Shown piece after piece: positions 1 through 8,967 of a DNA stretch of 64,000 nucleotides. Made by a program: the position numbers and the translations under genes. The notes beneath the pieces are model-generated. The model ran no database searches, had not been told where the DNA came from, and saw only the letters and a list, made by a program, of their open reading frames with translations. The number at the start of each line of letters is the position of its first letter. Positions within the stretch are counted from its first letter, which is position 1. The stretch lies in contig OZ271831.1 in assembly GCA_965601455.1 (NCBI GenBank), positions 4,092,001 to 4,156,000 on the forward strand, written 5' to 3'. This DNA comes from JANQEU01 sp965601455. Its GTDB lineage: Bacteria; Bacteroidota; Bacteroidia; Cytophagales; Cyclobacteriaceae.

Positions 1-21
1 CCTTTCGAAACTTAGTCATAA

Positions 22-1464
22 CTAGAACTCACAATTCCCCGGTGTTCGAGGAAAAGGAATTACGTCTCGAATATTATTCATTCCGGTAACAAACTGAGTC
101 ATTCGTTCAAATCCCAGTCCAAATCCACTGTGGGGCACCGTCCCAAACTTGCGAGTCTCCAGGTACCACCATAACTCTTCCTTAGGAATACCCATTTCAT
201 CCATTCGGGTTGTCAATTTCTCAAGGCGTTCCTCCCTTTGCGATCCTCCTACAATTTCACCGATACCAGGGAAAAGTACATCCATTGCAGCTACAGTCTT
301 ACCATCTTCATTCTGTCGCATGTAAAATGCTTTGATATCCCTCGGGTAGTCAAAAAGAATCACGGGTTTTTTGAAATGCTTCTCCACCAAAAATCTCTCA
401 TGTTCCGATTGCAGATCGGCCCCCCACTCACTAATCACGAATTGGAATTTCTTTTTTTTATTTGGTTTTGAGTTTCGAAGTATATCAATAGCCTCGGTAT
501 AGGATATCCTGACAAATTCATTATCAGCAACAAATTTCAACCGCTCTAGCAGGTTTAGCTCGTTCCTTTCATTTTGGGGCTTATTTTTCTCTTCCTGTAG
601 CTCTCTGTTGTTTAGGAATTCAAGATCATCTATACAATTCTCTAAAACATTGGCTGCCAGGAACCTCAACATATCTTCTGCCAGGTCCATGTTGTCCTGA
701 TTATCATAGAAAGCCATCTCTGGCTCCATCATCCAGAATTCTGCCAGGTGACGTGTGGTGTTTGAATTTTCCGCCCTAAATGTTGGGCCAAATGTATAAA
801 TCTCGCTTACGGCAAGTGCTGCCAATTCGCCTTCAAGCTGACCAGAAACAGTCAGGTTCGTCTCTTTCTCAAAGAAGTCTTCCTTGAAGTCAATTTCCCC
901 TTCTTCCGTTCTTGGAGGTTGACCTATATCTAACGTGGTTACTTTGAACGTCTCACCAGCTCCCTCCGCATCAGATGCGGTAATTATGGGTGTATTCAGA
1001 TAAAGAAACCCCTTTTTATGAAAATAGTCATGTATGGCGTATGCCATTTGATGTCGTATTCTCAAAACTGCACTAAAGGTATTTGTGCGTGGACGAAGGT
1101 GGGCGATCTCCCGAAGGAACTCCATGGAATGTCTTTTCGGTTGCAATGGGTACGTTTCGGGATCCGCATCTCCCAAAATCTCAATGCCTGAAGGAATCAT
1201 TTCGATTGCCTGACCAGCACCTTGTGATTCAACCAATATACCTGTAACCGATAAACTAGCACCTGTAGTCATACGCCGGATAGTCTCCTCATCGAATGAA
1301 GCCGGTTCGATAACCAACTGAAGGTTCTTGATAGTAGAACCATCATTCAACGCAACAAAAACAGCGTTTTTGCTTTCACGTTTTGTTCTTACCCATCCTT
1401 TGACTACAATTGGTTCGTCTCCGGCTGTTGATTGAAGGGCTACTTTGATTTTTGTTCTTCTCAT
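22..1464 (-). CDS. asnS: Asparaginyl-tRNA synthetase
   Basis: Charges tRNA-Asn with asparagine in the cytoplasm. The 480-residue product is close to the usual 465-480. The N-terminal third is an OB-fold anticodon-binding domain (about residues 15-100), followed by a class II catalytic core. Class II motif 2 is visible near residue 229 (FRAE, then TRHLAEFW) and motif 3 near 445 (GFGLGFERM). A lysine/asparagine-rich insertion lies around residues 295-310. The GLGFERM ending and the RHLAEFW context fit AsnRS better than AspRS. It is divergent from rpoN across about 110 bp. The stop is a TAG 22 bases from the window edge, so the gene is complete. Confidence 0.97.
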   Translation of the reverse strand: MRRTKIKVALQSTAGDEPIVVKGWVRTKRESKNAVFVALNDGSTIKNLQLVIEPASFDEETIRRMTTGASLSVTGILVESQGAGQAIEMIPSGIEILGDADPETYPLQPKRHSMEFLREIAHLRPRTNTFSAVLRIRHQMAYAIHDYFHKKGFLYLNTPIITASDAEGAGETFKVTTLDIGQPPRTEEGEIDFKEDFFEKETNLTVSGQLEGELAALAVSEIYTFGPTFRAENSNTTRHLAEFWMMEPEMAFYDNQDNMDLAEDMLRFLAANVLENCIDDLEFLNNRELQEEKNKPQNERNELNLLERLKFVADNEFVRISYTEAIDILRNSKPNKKKKFQFVISEWGADLQSEHERFLVEKHFKKPVILFDYPRDIKAFYMRQNEDGKTVAAMDVLFPGIGEIVGGSQREERLEKLTTRMDEMGIPKEELWWYLETRKFGTVPHSGFGLGFERMTQFVTGMNNIRDVIPFPRTPGNCEF

Positions 1465-1547
1465 GGGATGAGTTATCTAAAGGCAAGAAAATGAGGCGCA
1501 AAAAAACGATAATTTGCCGGCTTAATCAAAGAATAAGAGATTTTAGA

Positions 1548-1555
1548 TAATTTTG
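1548..1555 (+). promoter_or_regulatory. Probable -7 promoter element for rpoN
   Basis: TAATTTTG matches the Bacteroidetes -7 consensus TAnnTTTG. It lies 17 bases before the rpoN ATG, in the asnS/rpoN divergent gap. No convincing -33 TTG was assigned. Confidence 0.4.
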
Positions 1556-1572
1556 ATCAATAGGTCATTCGA

Positions 1573-3009
1573 ATGCAAAAACTCACCTTAACACAATCAC
1601 TCCAACAAAAGCTCTCTCCTCAGCAAATACAGTTTATCAAACTGTTGCAGGTTCCGACTGCCGAGTTGGATGCACGAGTGGAGTCTGAATTGGAAGAAAA
1701 CCCTGCTCTTGAAGAAGGTAAGGCTGAAGAAGAATCGACTTTGGAAAGCGAGGATTACGAAGACGATTTCGAATTAGATGACAACAACATAGAGGAATAC
1801 CTTCACGATGACTACAGTGGGTATAAAATGCAGGGAGATGGTGGAGGAAGCGACGATGACGACAAGGAAATACCAGTTTCTATCGGCACGACTCTGCATG
1901 AGCAATTGGTATCGCAACTTGGGTATCTAAAATTGGATGAAAGACAGAACGTCCTTGCGAAACACCTGGTCGGTAGCATCGACAACGATGGCTACATTCG
2001 TAGGGAATTGAGTGCAATGGTCAATGACTTAGCTTTCACACAGGGCATTGAAACGGATGAAGAGGAACTGGAAGATTTACTATTCAAGATTCAAAACTTT
2101 GATCCTGCAGGTATTGGAGCAAGAAATTTGCAAGAGTGTCTGCTACTTCAACTGGAAAGGAAAGATCCTGAAGAAGAGATTAATCGGTTGGCTTATGATA
2201 TAATCGATTACTGTTTCAATGAGTTTTCTAAAAAGCATTACGATAAGATCACTAAAAAGCTTCATATCGAAGACGAGGAGATTTTCAAAGAAGCTATCTC
2301 ATTGATAACAAAGCTCAACCCTAAACCCGGAGGATCTGGAGAGGAAGTAGTAAAAACCCAATACCTCATTCCTGACTTTCTGCTCTCCAACAATAGTGGA
2401 AAACTGGAATTAACCCTCAATAGCCGTAATGCTCCGGAACTTCGAGTTAGCCGATCGTACTCCGACATGCTTCAAGCATACGACAAGAGCAACAAGAAAG
2501 ATAAAAAGCTAAAAGAAACAGTTTCCTTTATTAAGCAAAAACTAGATTCTGCCAAATGGTTTATTGATGCGATAAAGCAACGTCAACAGACGCTTCTTAA
2601 TACCATGCAAGCGATCATAAATTTCCAGTACGATTACTTTTTGGATGGAGATGAAAGCAAATTGAAACCTATGATCCTTAAGGATATTGCAGATCGAATC
2701 AGTATGGATATTTCTACGGTGTCAAGAGTTGCAAATAGTAAATCCATTCAGACGGAATTTGGTATTTACCCACTTAAATACTTTTTTTCAGAAGGTATCG
2801 CCACTGATAGTGGAGAAGATGTAAGCAGTCGGGAAGTAAAGAACAAACTCAGAGAGGAAATAGAAAAAGAAGATAAGAAAAAACCTCTTTCTGATGACAA
2901 GCTTGAAAAAATCTTGAAGGAGCACGGTTATAATATTGCACGAAGGACTGTGGCAAAATATCGGGAACAATTGAACATCCCCGTTGCCCGACTAAGAAAG
3001 GAGTTGTAG
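1573..3009 (+). CDS. rpoN: RNA polymerase sigma-54 factor RpoN
   Basis: Alternative sigma factor that recognises -24/-12 promoters and needs AAA+ enhancer-binding activators. All three regions are present in 478 residues: a glutamine/leucine-rich activator-interacting region at 1-46 (LTQSLQQKLSPQQIQF), a very acidic region II at about 48-110, the core-binding domain, an HTH near 375-395 (ISMDISTVSRV) and the diagnostic RpoN box ARRTVAKYRE at 457-466. A charged lysine/glutamate insertion sits just before the box. The next gene starts at or within 12 bases of its stop codon, so the two are probably translationally coupled. Confidence 0.97.
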   Translation: MQKLTLTQSLQQKLSPQQIQFIKLLQVPTAELDARVESELEENPALEEGKAEEESTLESEDYEDDFELDDNNIEEYLHDDYSGYKMQGDGGGSDDDDKEIPVSIGTTLHEQLVSQLGYLKLDERQNVLAKHLVGSIDNDGYIRRELSAMVNDLAFTQGIETDEEELEDLLFKIQNFDPAGIGARNLQECLLLQLERKDPEEEINRLAYDIIDYCFNEFSKKHYDKITKKLHIEDEEIFKEAISLITKLNPKPGGSGEEVVKTQYLIPDFLLSNNSGKLELTLNSRNAPELRVSRSYSDMLQAYDKSNKKDKKLKETVSFIKQKLDSAKWFIDAIKQRQQTLLNTMQAIINFQYDYFLDGDESKLKPMILKDIADRISMDISTVSRVANSKSIQTEFGIYPLKYFFSEGIATDSGEDVSSREVKNKLREEIEKEDKKKPLSDDKLEKILKEHGYNIARRTVAKYREQLNIPVARLRKEL

Positions 3010-3020
3010 TGATCTACTTC

Positions 3021-3629
3021 ATGCGTTTTATTTCCCAGTTGTTTCATCCCTTGTTGATGATCACCTATGTTCTACTTCTCCTGTACATATATCTGCCAGA
3101 AGCATTCAGCCCTGTAGCAGCAGAATCCATTCCTTCATTGCTCCTAGCCACTTTTCTTACGACGGTAGTAATTCCTGCCCTTAGTATTTCTCTACTGCGA
3201 ATGACAAGTAAGATCACTTCTATGGAACTCACTAATCGAGAGGAGAGAATACTTCCGTTTCTTTCAATTGCTATTTTCTACGGTTCAGCAACGTTCTTAT
3301 TTATCACCAAATTATCTATCAATCCCCCCGTGTCAATTATGCTTATTGGTGTAAGCGTTCTACTAGTTATTCTTTTCCTGATCACATTGGGCAAGTTCAA
3401 GATCAGTATCCACTCCGCTGCTATATGGGGAGTTTGTGGGTTTCTGTGTGCTCTTTCAATTTCAATAACAGGAACCCAATTAATGATCCCCCTACTCATC
3501 GCGTTTATTGCCGCAGGATTGGTTTCTACAAGCAGGCTATTTCTTAACTATCACACTTCAACGGAGATATGGTCCGGTGCACTACTGGGGTTTGTTTACT
3601 GCTTCCTGGTGATGTATTACTTCGGTTAG
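3021..3629 (+). CDS. PAP2-like integral membrane protein
   Basis: Small inner-membrane protein of about 200 residues with roughly six hydrophobic segments. The C-terminal half has an order of residues recalling PAP2/undecaprenyl-diphosphatase phosphatases: HSA near 138, then SRLFLNYHTSTE near 175-186, similar to the SxR and H motifs. The N-terminal KxxxxxxRP motif is not clear, so activity is uncertain. A GTG at 3009 overlaps the rpoN stop and is an alternative start that adds four residues; the ATG at 3021 gives a more typical N-terminus. Its stop codon overlaps that of the convergent gene in the shared bases TTAG. Confidence 0.7.
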   Translation: MRFISQLFHPLLMITYVLLLLYIYLPEAFSPVAAESIPSLLLATFLTTVVIPALSISLLRMTSKITSMELTNREERILPFLSIAIFYGSATFLFITKLSINPPVSIMLIGVSVLLVILFLITLGKFKISIHSAAIWGVCGFLCALSISITGTQLMIPLLIAFIAAGLVSTSRLFLNYHTSTEIWSGALLGFVYCFLVMYYFG

Positions 3630-4306
3630 AAACCGGTCAGGGTTACACCAAAGGTCATAAACTGTTGGTTGACGTCGAAAGGAGCTTCGTTGAATAAGTT
3701 TGACAGCTGTTGACGGTAAAACACACTAATTGATTTCCAACCAACACGTCCGATAACTCCATATCTCACGTTGCTCAAGCCAAATCTAGCTCTTTGTTTG
3801 TACGTACGTGTTTCGTCGTTAACATCAAACTTGATTTTTGTGTGCGAGTCAAATCGGTAGCCGATGAATGCGCCGACACCTACGAAAAATCCTGTCCCAT
3901 CTTTTGTTTTGAGTGGATGATATCTGAGCTCCAGTGGAGCATCGATATAACTCATCGTCAAAAGGTTTTTACGAATGCCAAACTGGGTGAGGGTATCAAA
4001 ACGAAATACCTGGGCAGAATCTAACTGAAAATTCAATGCTCGATCCCAGCTAAATCGATCGTTGCCAATTCCAAGTTTTGCCGCAAAAACGAAGCGCTCC
4101 GAAAGTGGAAACAATCGCTGATAGTGTGCAGAAAATGACCGTGAAGGCCACCAGCGTGTATCCATTTCAGCTGGAGAATTTTGCAAGAAATTCAATCCAA
4201 AATCAATATTGATGTCCCCAGGAATATCCGGTTGCTCCGGACGGCCTGATTGTGCCAGGGTAGATAAAGTCAGTGAAAAAAGTACAATCCCGAGAATACT
4301 CCTCAT
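3626..4306 (-). CDS. PorT-like outer-membrane beta-barrel protein
   Basis: A 226-residue secreted protein with a signal peptide ending near LSTLAQS. The rest is rich in alternating hydrophobic/aromatic beta-strands (FVFAAKLGIG, FFVGVGAFIGYRF, YGVIGRVGW, FMTFGVTLTGF), typical of the small eight-strand outer-membrane barrels annotated as PorT family in Bacteroidetes. The sequence does not show whether it acts in type IX secretion like true PorT. The start at 4306 was chosen because it puts the basic n-region (MRS) directly ahead of the hydrophobic core; an upstream ATG at 4342 would add 12 unlikely residues. Confidence 0.7.
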   Translation of the reverse strand: MRSILGIVLFSLTLSTLAQSGRPEQPDIPGDINIDFGLNFLQNSPAEMDTRWWPSRSFSAHYQRLFPLSERFVFAAKLGIGNDRFSWDRALNFQLDSAQVFRFDTLTQFGIRKNLLTMSYIDAPLELRYHPLKTKDGTGFFVGVGAFIGYRFDSHTKIKFDVNDETRTYKQRARFGLSNVRYGVIGRVGWKSISVFYRQQLSNLFNEAPFDVNQQFMTFGVTLTGF

Positions 4307-4629
4307 TCGATCAAAAAAATTTAGCGGCAAAGATAGAAGCAAAATGATATCTGTTGAGGAAAGAGATGACTATTTAACAAAGGTTAAGGAAAAAGCTCCT
4401 CATTTCTTAACTAAAAGGTTGATGAAGAAAATATGAACATCCGGATAAATTTTCAATAAGAGTATTCCCCATGCAGTTCATTTATTTGACACGCTTTCCG
4501 TTAAGTAGAAAAACTCATTCACTTATCATATCAACGGGTTCGCCGCCTAATATTTCGTGCTGACCCATTCTATGAAATACCTGCTTTTCCATTGATTAAT
4601 TTTAGGTCTTTAAGACAAATAATAGGCAA
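4307..4629. other. Intergenic region between divergent genes
   Basis: About 320 bp between the PorT-like gene and the beta-helix lipoprotein gene. I see no tRNA, riboswitch core, strong hairpin or clear TAnnTTTG element. A 30-codon ORF at 4344-4436 (+) has no supporting signal. The downstream part must hold the promoter for the lipoprotein/TonB receptor pair; the weak -7-like TAATTTTA near 4597-4604 is only suggestive. Confidence 0.4.
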
Positions 4630-5877
4630 ATGAGAAAAATACAACTAAACGGTATTTCTCTCCTTGTCGTATTGCTCATGGGTTGTAACGAGGGAGATTT
4701 CACTTCCAATCCGGACAGTGGAATAAAACAGGATATTGTACCGCTTAACAACACATCCTTTACGTCAATAAAAGGGGAAATCACCGAAACATTCACTATT
4801 TCAGAAGACGGAAATTGGTTGCTTGATGGGGGGCTATACGTCTCCAACGGAGCAACATTGATCGTTGAAGCAGGAGCCACTATCTATGCTTCAAATGCGA
4901 CTGAGGTCCCGTTGATCTCAGTAAAACAAGGTGGGAAAATATACGCTCAAGGCACATCGGATCAGCCGATTGTTTTCACATCGGTCAATGTATTGACTGA
5001 TGAAGCGCAACCGGGTGACTGGGGTGGAATAATCATTAATGGAAGATCAGGGACTAATCTCGGATTCTTTGGGGAAAGCGAAGGGGGTGCCGGATTCTAC
5101 GGTGGAGACATGCCAACCGATGATTCAGGAATTATCACCTATTCAAGAATCGAATACGCAGGCCGTGTGATTGACGAAGAAAATGAATTAAATGGTCTGT
5201 CGCTTAACGCCGTGGGTAGTGGAACCACATTAGAATACATACAAACCTACAAGTGTTCAGATGATGGATTCGAATTTTTCGGAGGAACCGTCAATTTGAG
5301 GTATGCGATCTCCACCGGTAACGAGGATGATTCATTTGACTGGACTTTTGGATGGTCCGGGAAAGGTCAATTCTGGATTGTAGATCAATCCGCCGACGGA
5401 GACAATGGAATTGAAGCGGATAATAACGAAGGTAATTTTTCAGCAATGCCATTCAGTAGTCCACAGATCAGCAACTTCTCGATAATTTCTGAAGGAGGTG
5501 ACATTGGTGTTTTGCTTCGAAATGGAACAAGAGGTGAGTTATACAATGGCCTTATTACTGGCTTCACGGATAATGGTGTGGTCATCGATGACGATGAGGT
5601 CACTTCTGGAAATGCCAATGACGGTTCGTTAGTGGTTGCACATGTGACAGTAAACAATTCCGGTGAAGCTTTTGCAGGATTTAATGCAGAAGCGGGATTT
5701 AACGCAGAGGAAGAGTTTGAGCTTGACGTACAATTTGTCTCTAGCGTCCCATCAAGTTTTAATCCATTAGACCTGGACACCTGGTTCATTGGGAATACCT
5801 ACAAAGGAGCTCTTGATGCTTCATCAGAAGATTGGACCGTCGGTTGGGCAAGAAGCCTGAATGGATCTATCCGCTAA
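4630..5877 (+). CDS. Surface-type lipoprotein with beta-helix repeats, partner of TonB receptor
   Basis: Lipoprotein with a signal peptide and lipobox LMGC, so Cys19 is the lipidated residue. The mature 397 residues show repeated short glycine-rich beta-strand units (GGLYVSNGATLIVEAG, GDWGGIIINGRSG, DDGFEFFGGTVNL, NGLITGFTDNGVVID), as in right-handed beta-helix proteins that Bacteroidetes often carry next to a TonB receptor. The function is not established; a substrate-capture role, like SusD with SusC, is inferred from the pairing. The receptor gene begins 19 bp downstream, so they are very probably co-transcribed. Many Asp/Glu residues in loops could bind divalent cations. Confidence 0.75.
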   Translation: MRKIQLNGISLLVVLLMGCNEGDFTSNPDSGIKQDIVPLNNTSFTSIKGEITETFTISEDGNWLLDGGLYVSNGATLIVEAGATIYASNATEVPLISVKQGGKIYAQGTSDQPIVFTSVNVLTDEAQPGDWGGIIINGRSGTNLGFFGESEGGAGFYGGDMPTDDSGIITYSRIEYAGRVIDEENELNGLSLNAVGSGTTLEYIQTYKCSDDGFEFFGGTVNLRYAISTGNEDDSFDWTFGWSGKGQFWIVDQSADGDNGIEADNNEGNFSAMPFSSPQISNFSIISEGGDIGVLLRNGTRGELYNGLITGFTDNGVVIDDDEVTSGNANDGSLVVAHVTVNNSGEAFAGFNAEAGFNAEEEFELDVQFVSSVPSSFNPLDLDTWFIGNTYKGALDASSEDWTVGWARSLNGSIR

Positions 5878-5896
5878 TCAACAAAGACATTAGAAA

Positions 5897-7858
5897 ATGA
5901 AAAAGCTTTACATACTACTATGCGGACTTCTTGGGTCTTTACTTGTCTTCGGTCAAGAGACTGATGAGTTGATGTCCCTTAGTCTGGAAGACTTAATGGT
6001 ATTGGATGTGGTCAGCGCATCCAAAACTGAAGAGGGGCTTTACGACGCTCCAAGTGTTATCAGTACGATCACCAGTGAGGAAATTGAGCGATTTGGTGGA
6101 ACCAACCTGGTCGATGTTCTTGAGAGGACAGCAGGATTAATGGTTACTGGTACGTATTTCATGCCAGAAAACAACATTTCGTTACGAGGTGATGCGGTTT
6201 CTCATTATAATAGGCACGTACTGATTCTTGTAAATGGAAGACCGGTAAGGGAAACTCTTTTTGGAGGTATTGATTTTACCATCCTAAAAACAATTCCATT
6301 ACAAAGCATTAAGCAGCTGGAGATCATCAGGGGCCCGGGTTCGGTATTGTATGGATCAAATGCTTACACGGGTGTAGTTAACATCATACTCAATGAAGGA
6401 AGTGAAGACCTGGCTTTAAGAGTAGCAGGTGGATCATTTGGTACTAAATTGGTTGAAGTTTCTTCCGCCTCCAGCGTTGGAGACTTGACAATCAATACCG
6501 GTTTGAAATTGGGTAAATCCGATGGGTGGAACAGTAACCTGACCAGTGAGCTGAATGAAGCATTGGCAAGAAAAATGGGCTACAATTCATTCGGTGGTCA
6601 CCTTTTAGCCAACTACCAAAATCTCTCTCTAACCACCTTAATTAGTCACACTCAACAAAATAATTTCGGAACACTTCCTGTCGGTGAATTTCCTGGCTCT
6701 ACGCCTTTGCTGAATAGGGACATTACATCAACAAGGTTTATGTTAGACCTTGGTTACGAGCAAGAGTGGAGCGATAACTGGAGAACACAATTCAATGGCA
6801 CGGTCAACGAGAGTGTGGTTAGCTATGATGCCGCTGGAGGTGATTTCGAAGGAGAGTCTTCGGACCTATTACTTGAAATGACCAACTTTTTCAGCGTTGC
6901 TGAGAACATCAATCTAGTCGCTGGCGGAACAGCTTACCTGATGAGTGCAGGAGGTGAATTGGCTAACGACCCGAATTCAGGAGTAGCCTACAAGAATCAA
7001 ACGTGGTACTCATTGTATTTCCAGGGCGATTATCGACCTATCGAGAGTTTGAAGCTTATCGCTGGAGGGCAACTAAATGCACCTGAAGGTGTAGATGCAA
7101 GCTTTGTACCTAGACTTGGAGCAATTTTCAACGCTACACCATCAATTGGAATCAAGGCCCTGTATGGACAGGCTTTTAGAACAGCATATACGGCAGAACA
7201 AAATGCTTTTGAGCCTCCTGTGTTGGTTGGAAATCCGGATCTCACTCCTCAAACCATTGGAACAACAGATATCCAGTTGTTCTACAACACGCCAAAGATC
7301 CAGGCATCTGTTACTGCTTTCAATAGCCAGGTACGAGACCAAATCTCGATTACCTCCCCGCCGAATCAGACGTATGTAAATAGTGGGGAGGTAACTTTTC
7401 AGGGCATTGAATTAGAAGGCCGTTTTGCATTGAATACTAACATATTCATTAACGGATCATATACCATTCAGGAAAATGAAAATGATCAAGGTGTTCAGAA
7501 CGTGACGAGCATGCCTCAAAGCCTGGGTAAAATTGGAATAAGCTATGCTAACGACTGGTTAAAGTTCGGTTTGCATAACATGTCCGTCATTGATATGGGA
7601 AGAATCTCTGATATCAACGAGGTGGTAAGAGAGGTGAATACCAGAATCAGTGATTTCAACTTTGTCACCATGAATTTGGATTTGAACATCTCGCAATTGG
7701 CTTCAATGTCAACTGATTACGACTTGAGATTGCAAACTTACGTCTCCAATCTACTGGACGAGGAAGTCTTTTATCCTGAGTATGCAAGAAGAAATATCAA
7801 CAGCATCCAGGGAAGAGCTGGAAGATATGTACAGGTAGGACTAGTGCTTGATTTTTAA
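5897..7858 (+). CDS. TonB-dependent outer-membrane receptor
   Basis: Imports an unknown ligand across the outer membrane using TonB energy. The 653-residue protein has a signal peptide ending near LVFGQ, an N-terminal SLEDLMVLDVVSASK segment common in compact receptors, a plug domain at about 48-165 (GGTNLVDVLERTAGL, NISLRGD, IEIIRGPGSVLYGSNAYTGV-type motifs) and a beta-barrel ending in an aromatic residue (LVLDF). It is much shorter than SusC proteins (about 1000 residues) and lacks the SusC carboxypeptidase-like N-terminal domain, so it resembles vitamin or metal receptors. The preceding lipoprotein gene is its likely partner. The ligand cannot be read from the sequence. Confidence 0.92.
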   Translation: MKKLYILLCGLLGSLLVFGQETDELMSLSLEDLMVLDVVSASKTEEGLYDAPSVISTITSEEIERFGGTNLVDVLERTAGLMVTGTYFMPENNISLRGDAVSHYNRHVLILVNGRPVRETLFGGIDFTILKTIPLQSIKQLEIIRGPGSVLYGSNAYTGVVNIILNEGSEDLALRVAGGSFGTKLVEVSSASSVGDLTINTGLKLGKSDGWNSNLTSELNEALARKMGYNSFGGHLLANYQNLSLTTLISHTQQNNFGTLPVGEFPGSTPLLNRDITSTRFMLDLGYEQEWSDNWRTQFNGTVNESVVSYDAAGGDFEGESSDLLLEMTNFFSVAENINLVAGGTAYLMSAGGELANDPNSGVAYKNQTWYSLYFQGDYRPIESLKLIAGGQLNAPEGVDASFVPRLGAIFNATPSIGIKALYGQAFRTAYTAEQNAFEPPVLVGNPDLTPQTIGTTDIQLFYNTPKIQASVTAFNSQVRDQISITSPPNQTYVNSGEVTFQGIELEGRFALNTNIFINGSYTIQENENDQGVQNVTSMPQSLGKIGISYANDWLKFGLHNMSVIDMGRISDINEVVREVNTRISDFNFVTMNLDLNISQLASMSTDYDLRLQTYVSNLLDEEVFYPEYARRNINSIQGRAGRYVQVGLVLDF

Positions 7859-7878
7859 ACCAGATATCAATAAGCAAG

Positions 7879-7911
7879 AAAAGGACTTTCCATTCGGGAA
7901 GTCCTTTTTTT
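7879..7911 (+). terminator. Intrinsic terminator after the TonB receptor gene
   Basis: A stem of about 10 bp (AAAAGGACTT pairing with AAGTCCTTTT) with a short loop containing GU pairs, followed by a T run. It also reads acceptably in the other direction and lies 11 bases from the stop of the convergent gene, so it may serve both. Confidence 0.85.
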
Positions 7912-7921
7912 ATTCCAAAGA

Positions 7922-8941
7922 TCATTTGTATAGGAATTCCAACTTACTAATAAGGGCATCGTACATCTCCACTCGCTCAGCTACCAATGTACTCTTATTG
8001 TAGTTATACATCGTGGTTAGGTTACCCCAACTATTGCAGGGTTCTTTATAATCCCATTCGACATCACCATTGTCATCTGTATAGTAATTAGGTCTTTCTG
8101 CTGGAAATGGTTTCTTAAATTTTCCTGCCCAGGAGCTGGATTCAGGATCATTCAGGTCGTGATTGTCATCAAGTAGATAGGTTACCGAAGGTGTATCGCC
8201 CATACGAAAGTATCTGGCCCAGGGATGATCTTCAGTAACATCCTTTATATGAGCACCCATAGCCCCATAGCTCTGAAGTTTTTCAAACATTTCAGTTGGG
8301 CCCTCCCCCATAAACATGCCATTATATGTCCAATTGCTTTCCAACCACCACATTTGGGTAAATCTTGTATCGTTAAATATCTCGTTTCTTCCCTTACCAT
8401 TCCAATTGGGAACGTCACACTCATCTCCGGGTACTTCATCTTTCGGGCCATACTTCAAACCTGTTCCTATACTCAATACACGGATACCCGAAGCGATCTC
8501 GGGATGGGTAAACAAGGCTTTTTTTAATGTGATCATGTTTCCCCATACAAGTACGTAGATAGGCTCTTCATTCAGACTAACAAGTTCTTTAAGTGATGAT
8601 ACAGCCTCTTGCTCGGAGGAAATGATCACTTTTTCCAGTTTCTCCGGTTCGGGCAGCCCTTTTGCCCTGAAATTATATTCCTCGTAATCCTTTTTGTAAG
8701 TTTCCAGACCCATTTGACATGCTTCCTTACCTCTTCCGTTCCATCGGTCTGGTGCTACACCTACAATTTCCAGTTCATCTGAATACCAGAGGAGATGGAT
8801 AAAAGATTGCCTGTCATCAGGGTCACCCCCCACCAGGTTAATGTCGCTGAAGACGAAAACTTTTGGCTGTGAAAGCGAAACCAAACCCCAACAACTAAAA
8901 ATCAGGAAAAGAAAATATTTCAATAGCTTAGGATTCTTCAT
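7922..8941 (-). CDS. DUF1593-type nucleoside-hydrolase-like secreted protein
   Basis: Secreted protein (signal peptide ending near LVSLSQ) of the DUF1593 family, whose fold is related to inosine/uridine nucleoside hydrolases. The N-terminal FSDINLVGGDPDDRQSF resembles the DxDxxxDD calcium-binding signature of nucleoside hydrolases. Family members occur in polysaccharide-use loci and may hydrolyse a glycoside or riboside; the actual substrate is unknown. At 339 residues it appears to consist of the catalytic domain alone. It is the last gene of a reverse-strand run with an ECF sigma factor 26 bp upstream and a GH140-like gene above that. Confidence 0.8.
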   Translation of the reverse strand: MKNPKLLKYFLFLIFSCWGLVSLSQPKVFVFSDINLVGGDPDDRQSFIHLLWYSDELEIVGVAPDRWNGRGKEACQMGLETYKKDYEEYNFRAKGLPEPEKLEKVIISSEQEAVSSLKELVSLNEEPIYVLVWGNMITLKKALFTHPEIASGIRVLSIGTGLKYGPKDEVPGDECDVPNWNGKGRNEIFNDTRFTQMWWLESNWTYNGMFMGEGPTEMFEKLQSYGAMGAHIKDVTEDHPWARYFRMGDTPSVTYLLDDNHDLNDPESSSWAGKFKKPFPAERPNYYTDDNGDVEWDYKEPCNSWGNLTTMYNYNKSTLVAERVEMYDALISKLEFLYK

Positions 8942-8967
8942 TTCGTTTTTATCACGGAGGAAAGTGG

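Noticed and set aside
1..21. Possible further gene at the left edge
   Set aside because: Only 21 bases lie before the asnS stop; nothing can be read from them.
4344..4436. A 30-codon ORF (+) starting MISVEERDD, between divergent genes
   Set aside because: No ribosome-binding or promoter signal, no recognised family, and the length is within chance expectation.
4437..4629. Cobalamin or other riboswitch before the lipoprotein/TonB receptor pair
   Set aside because: I could not find a B12-box-like conserved core or a suitable set of paired stems in the leader.
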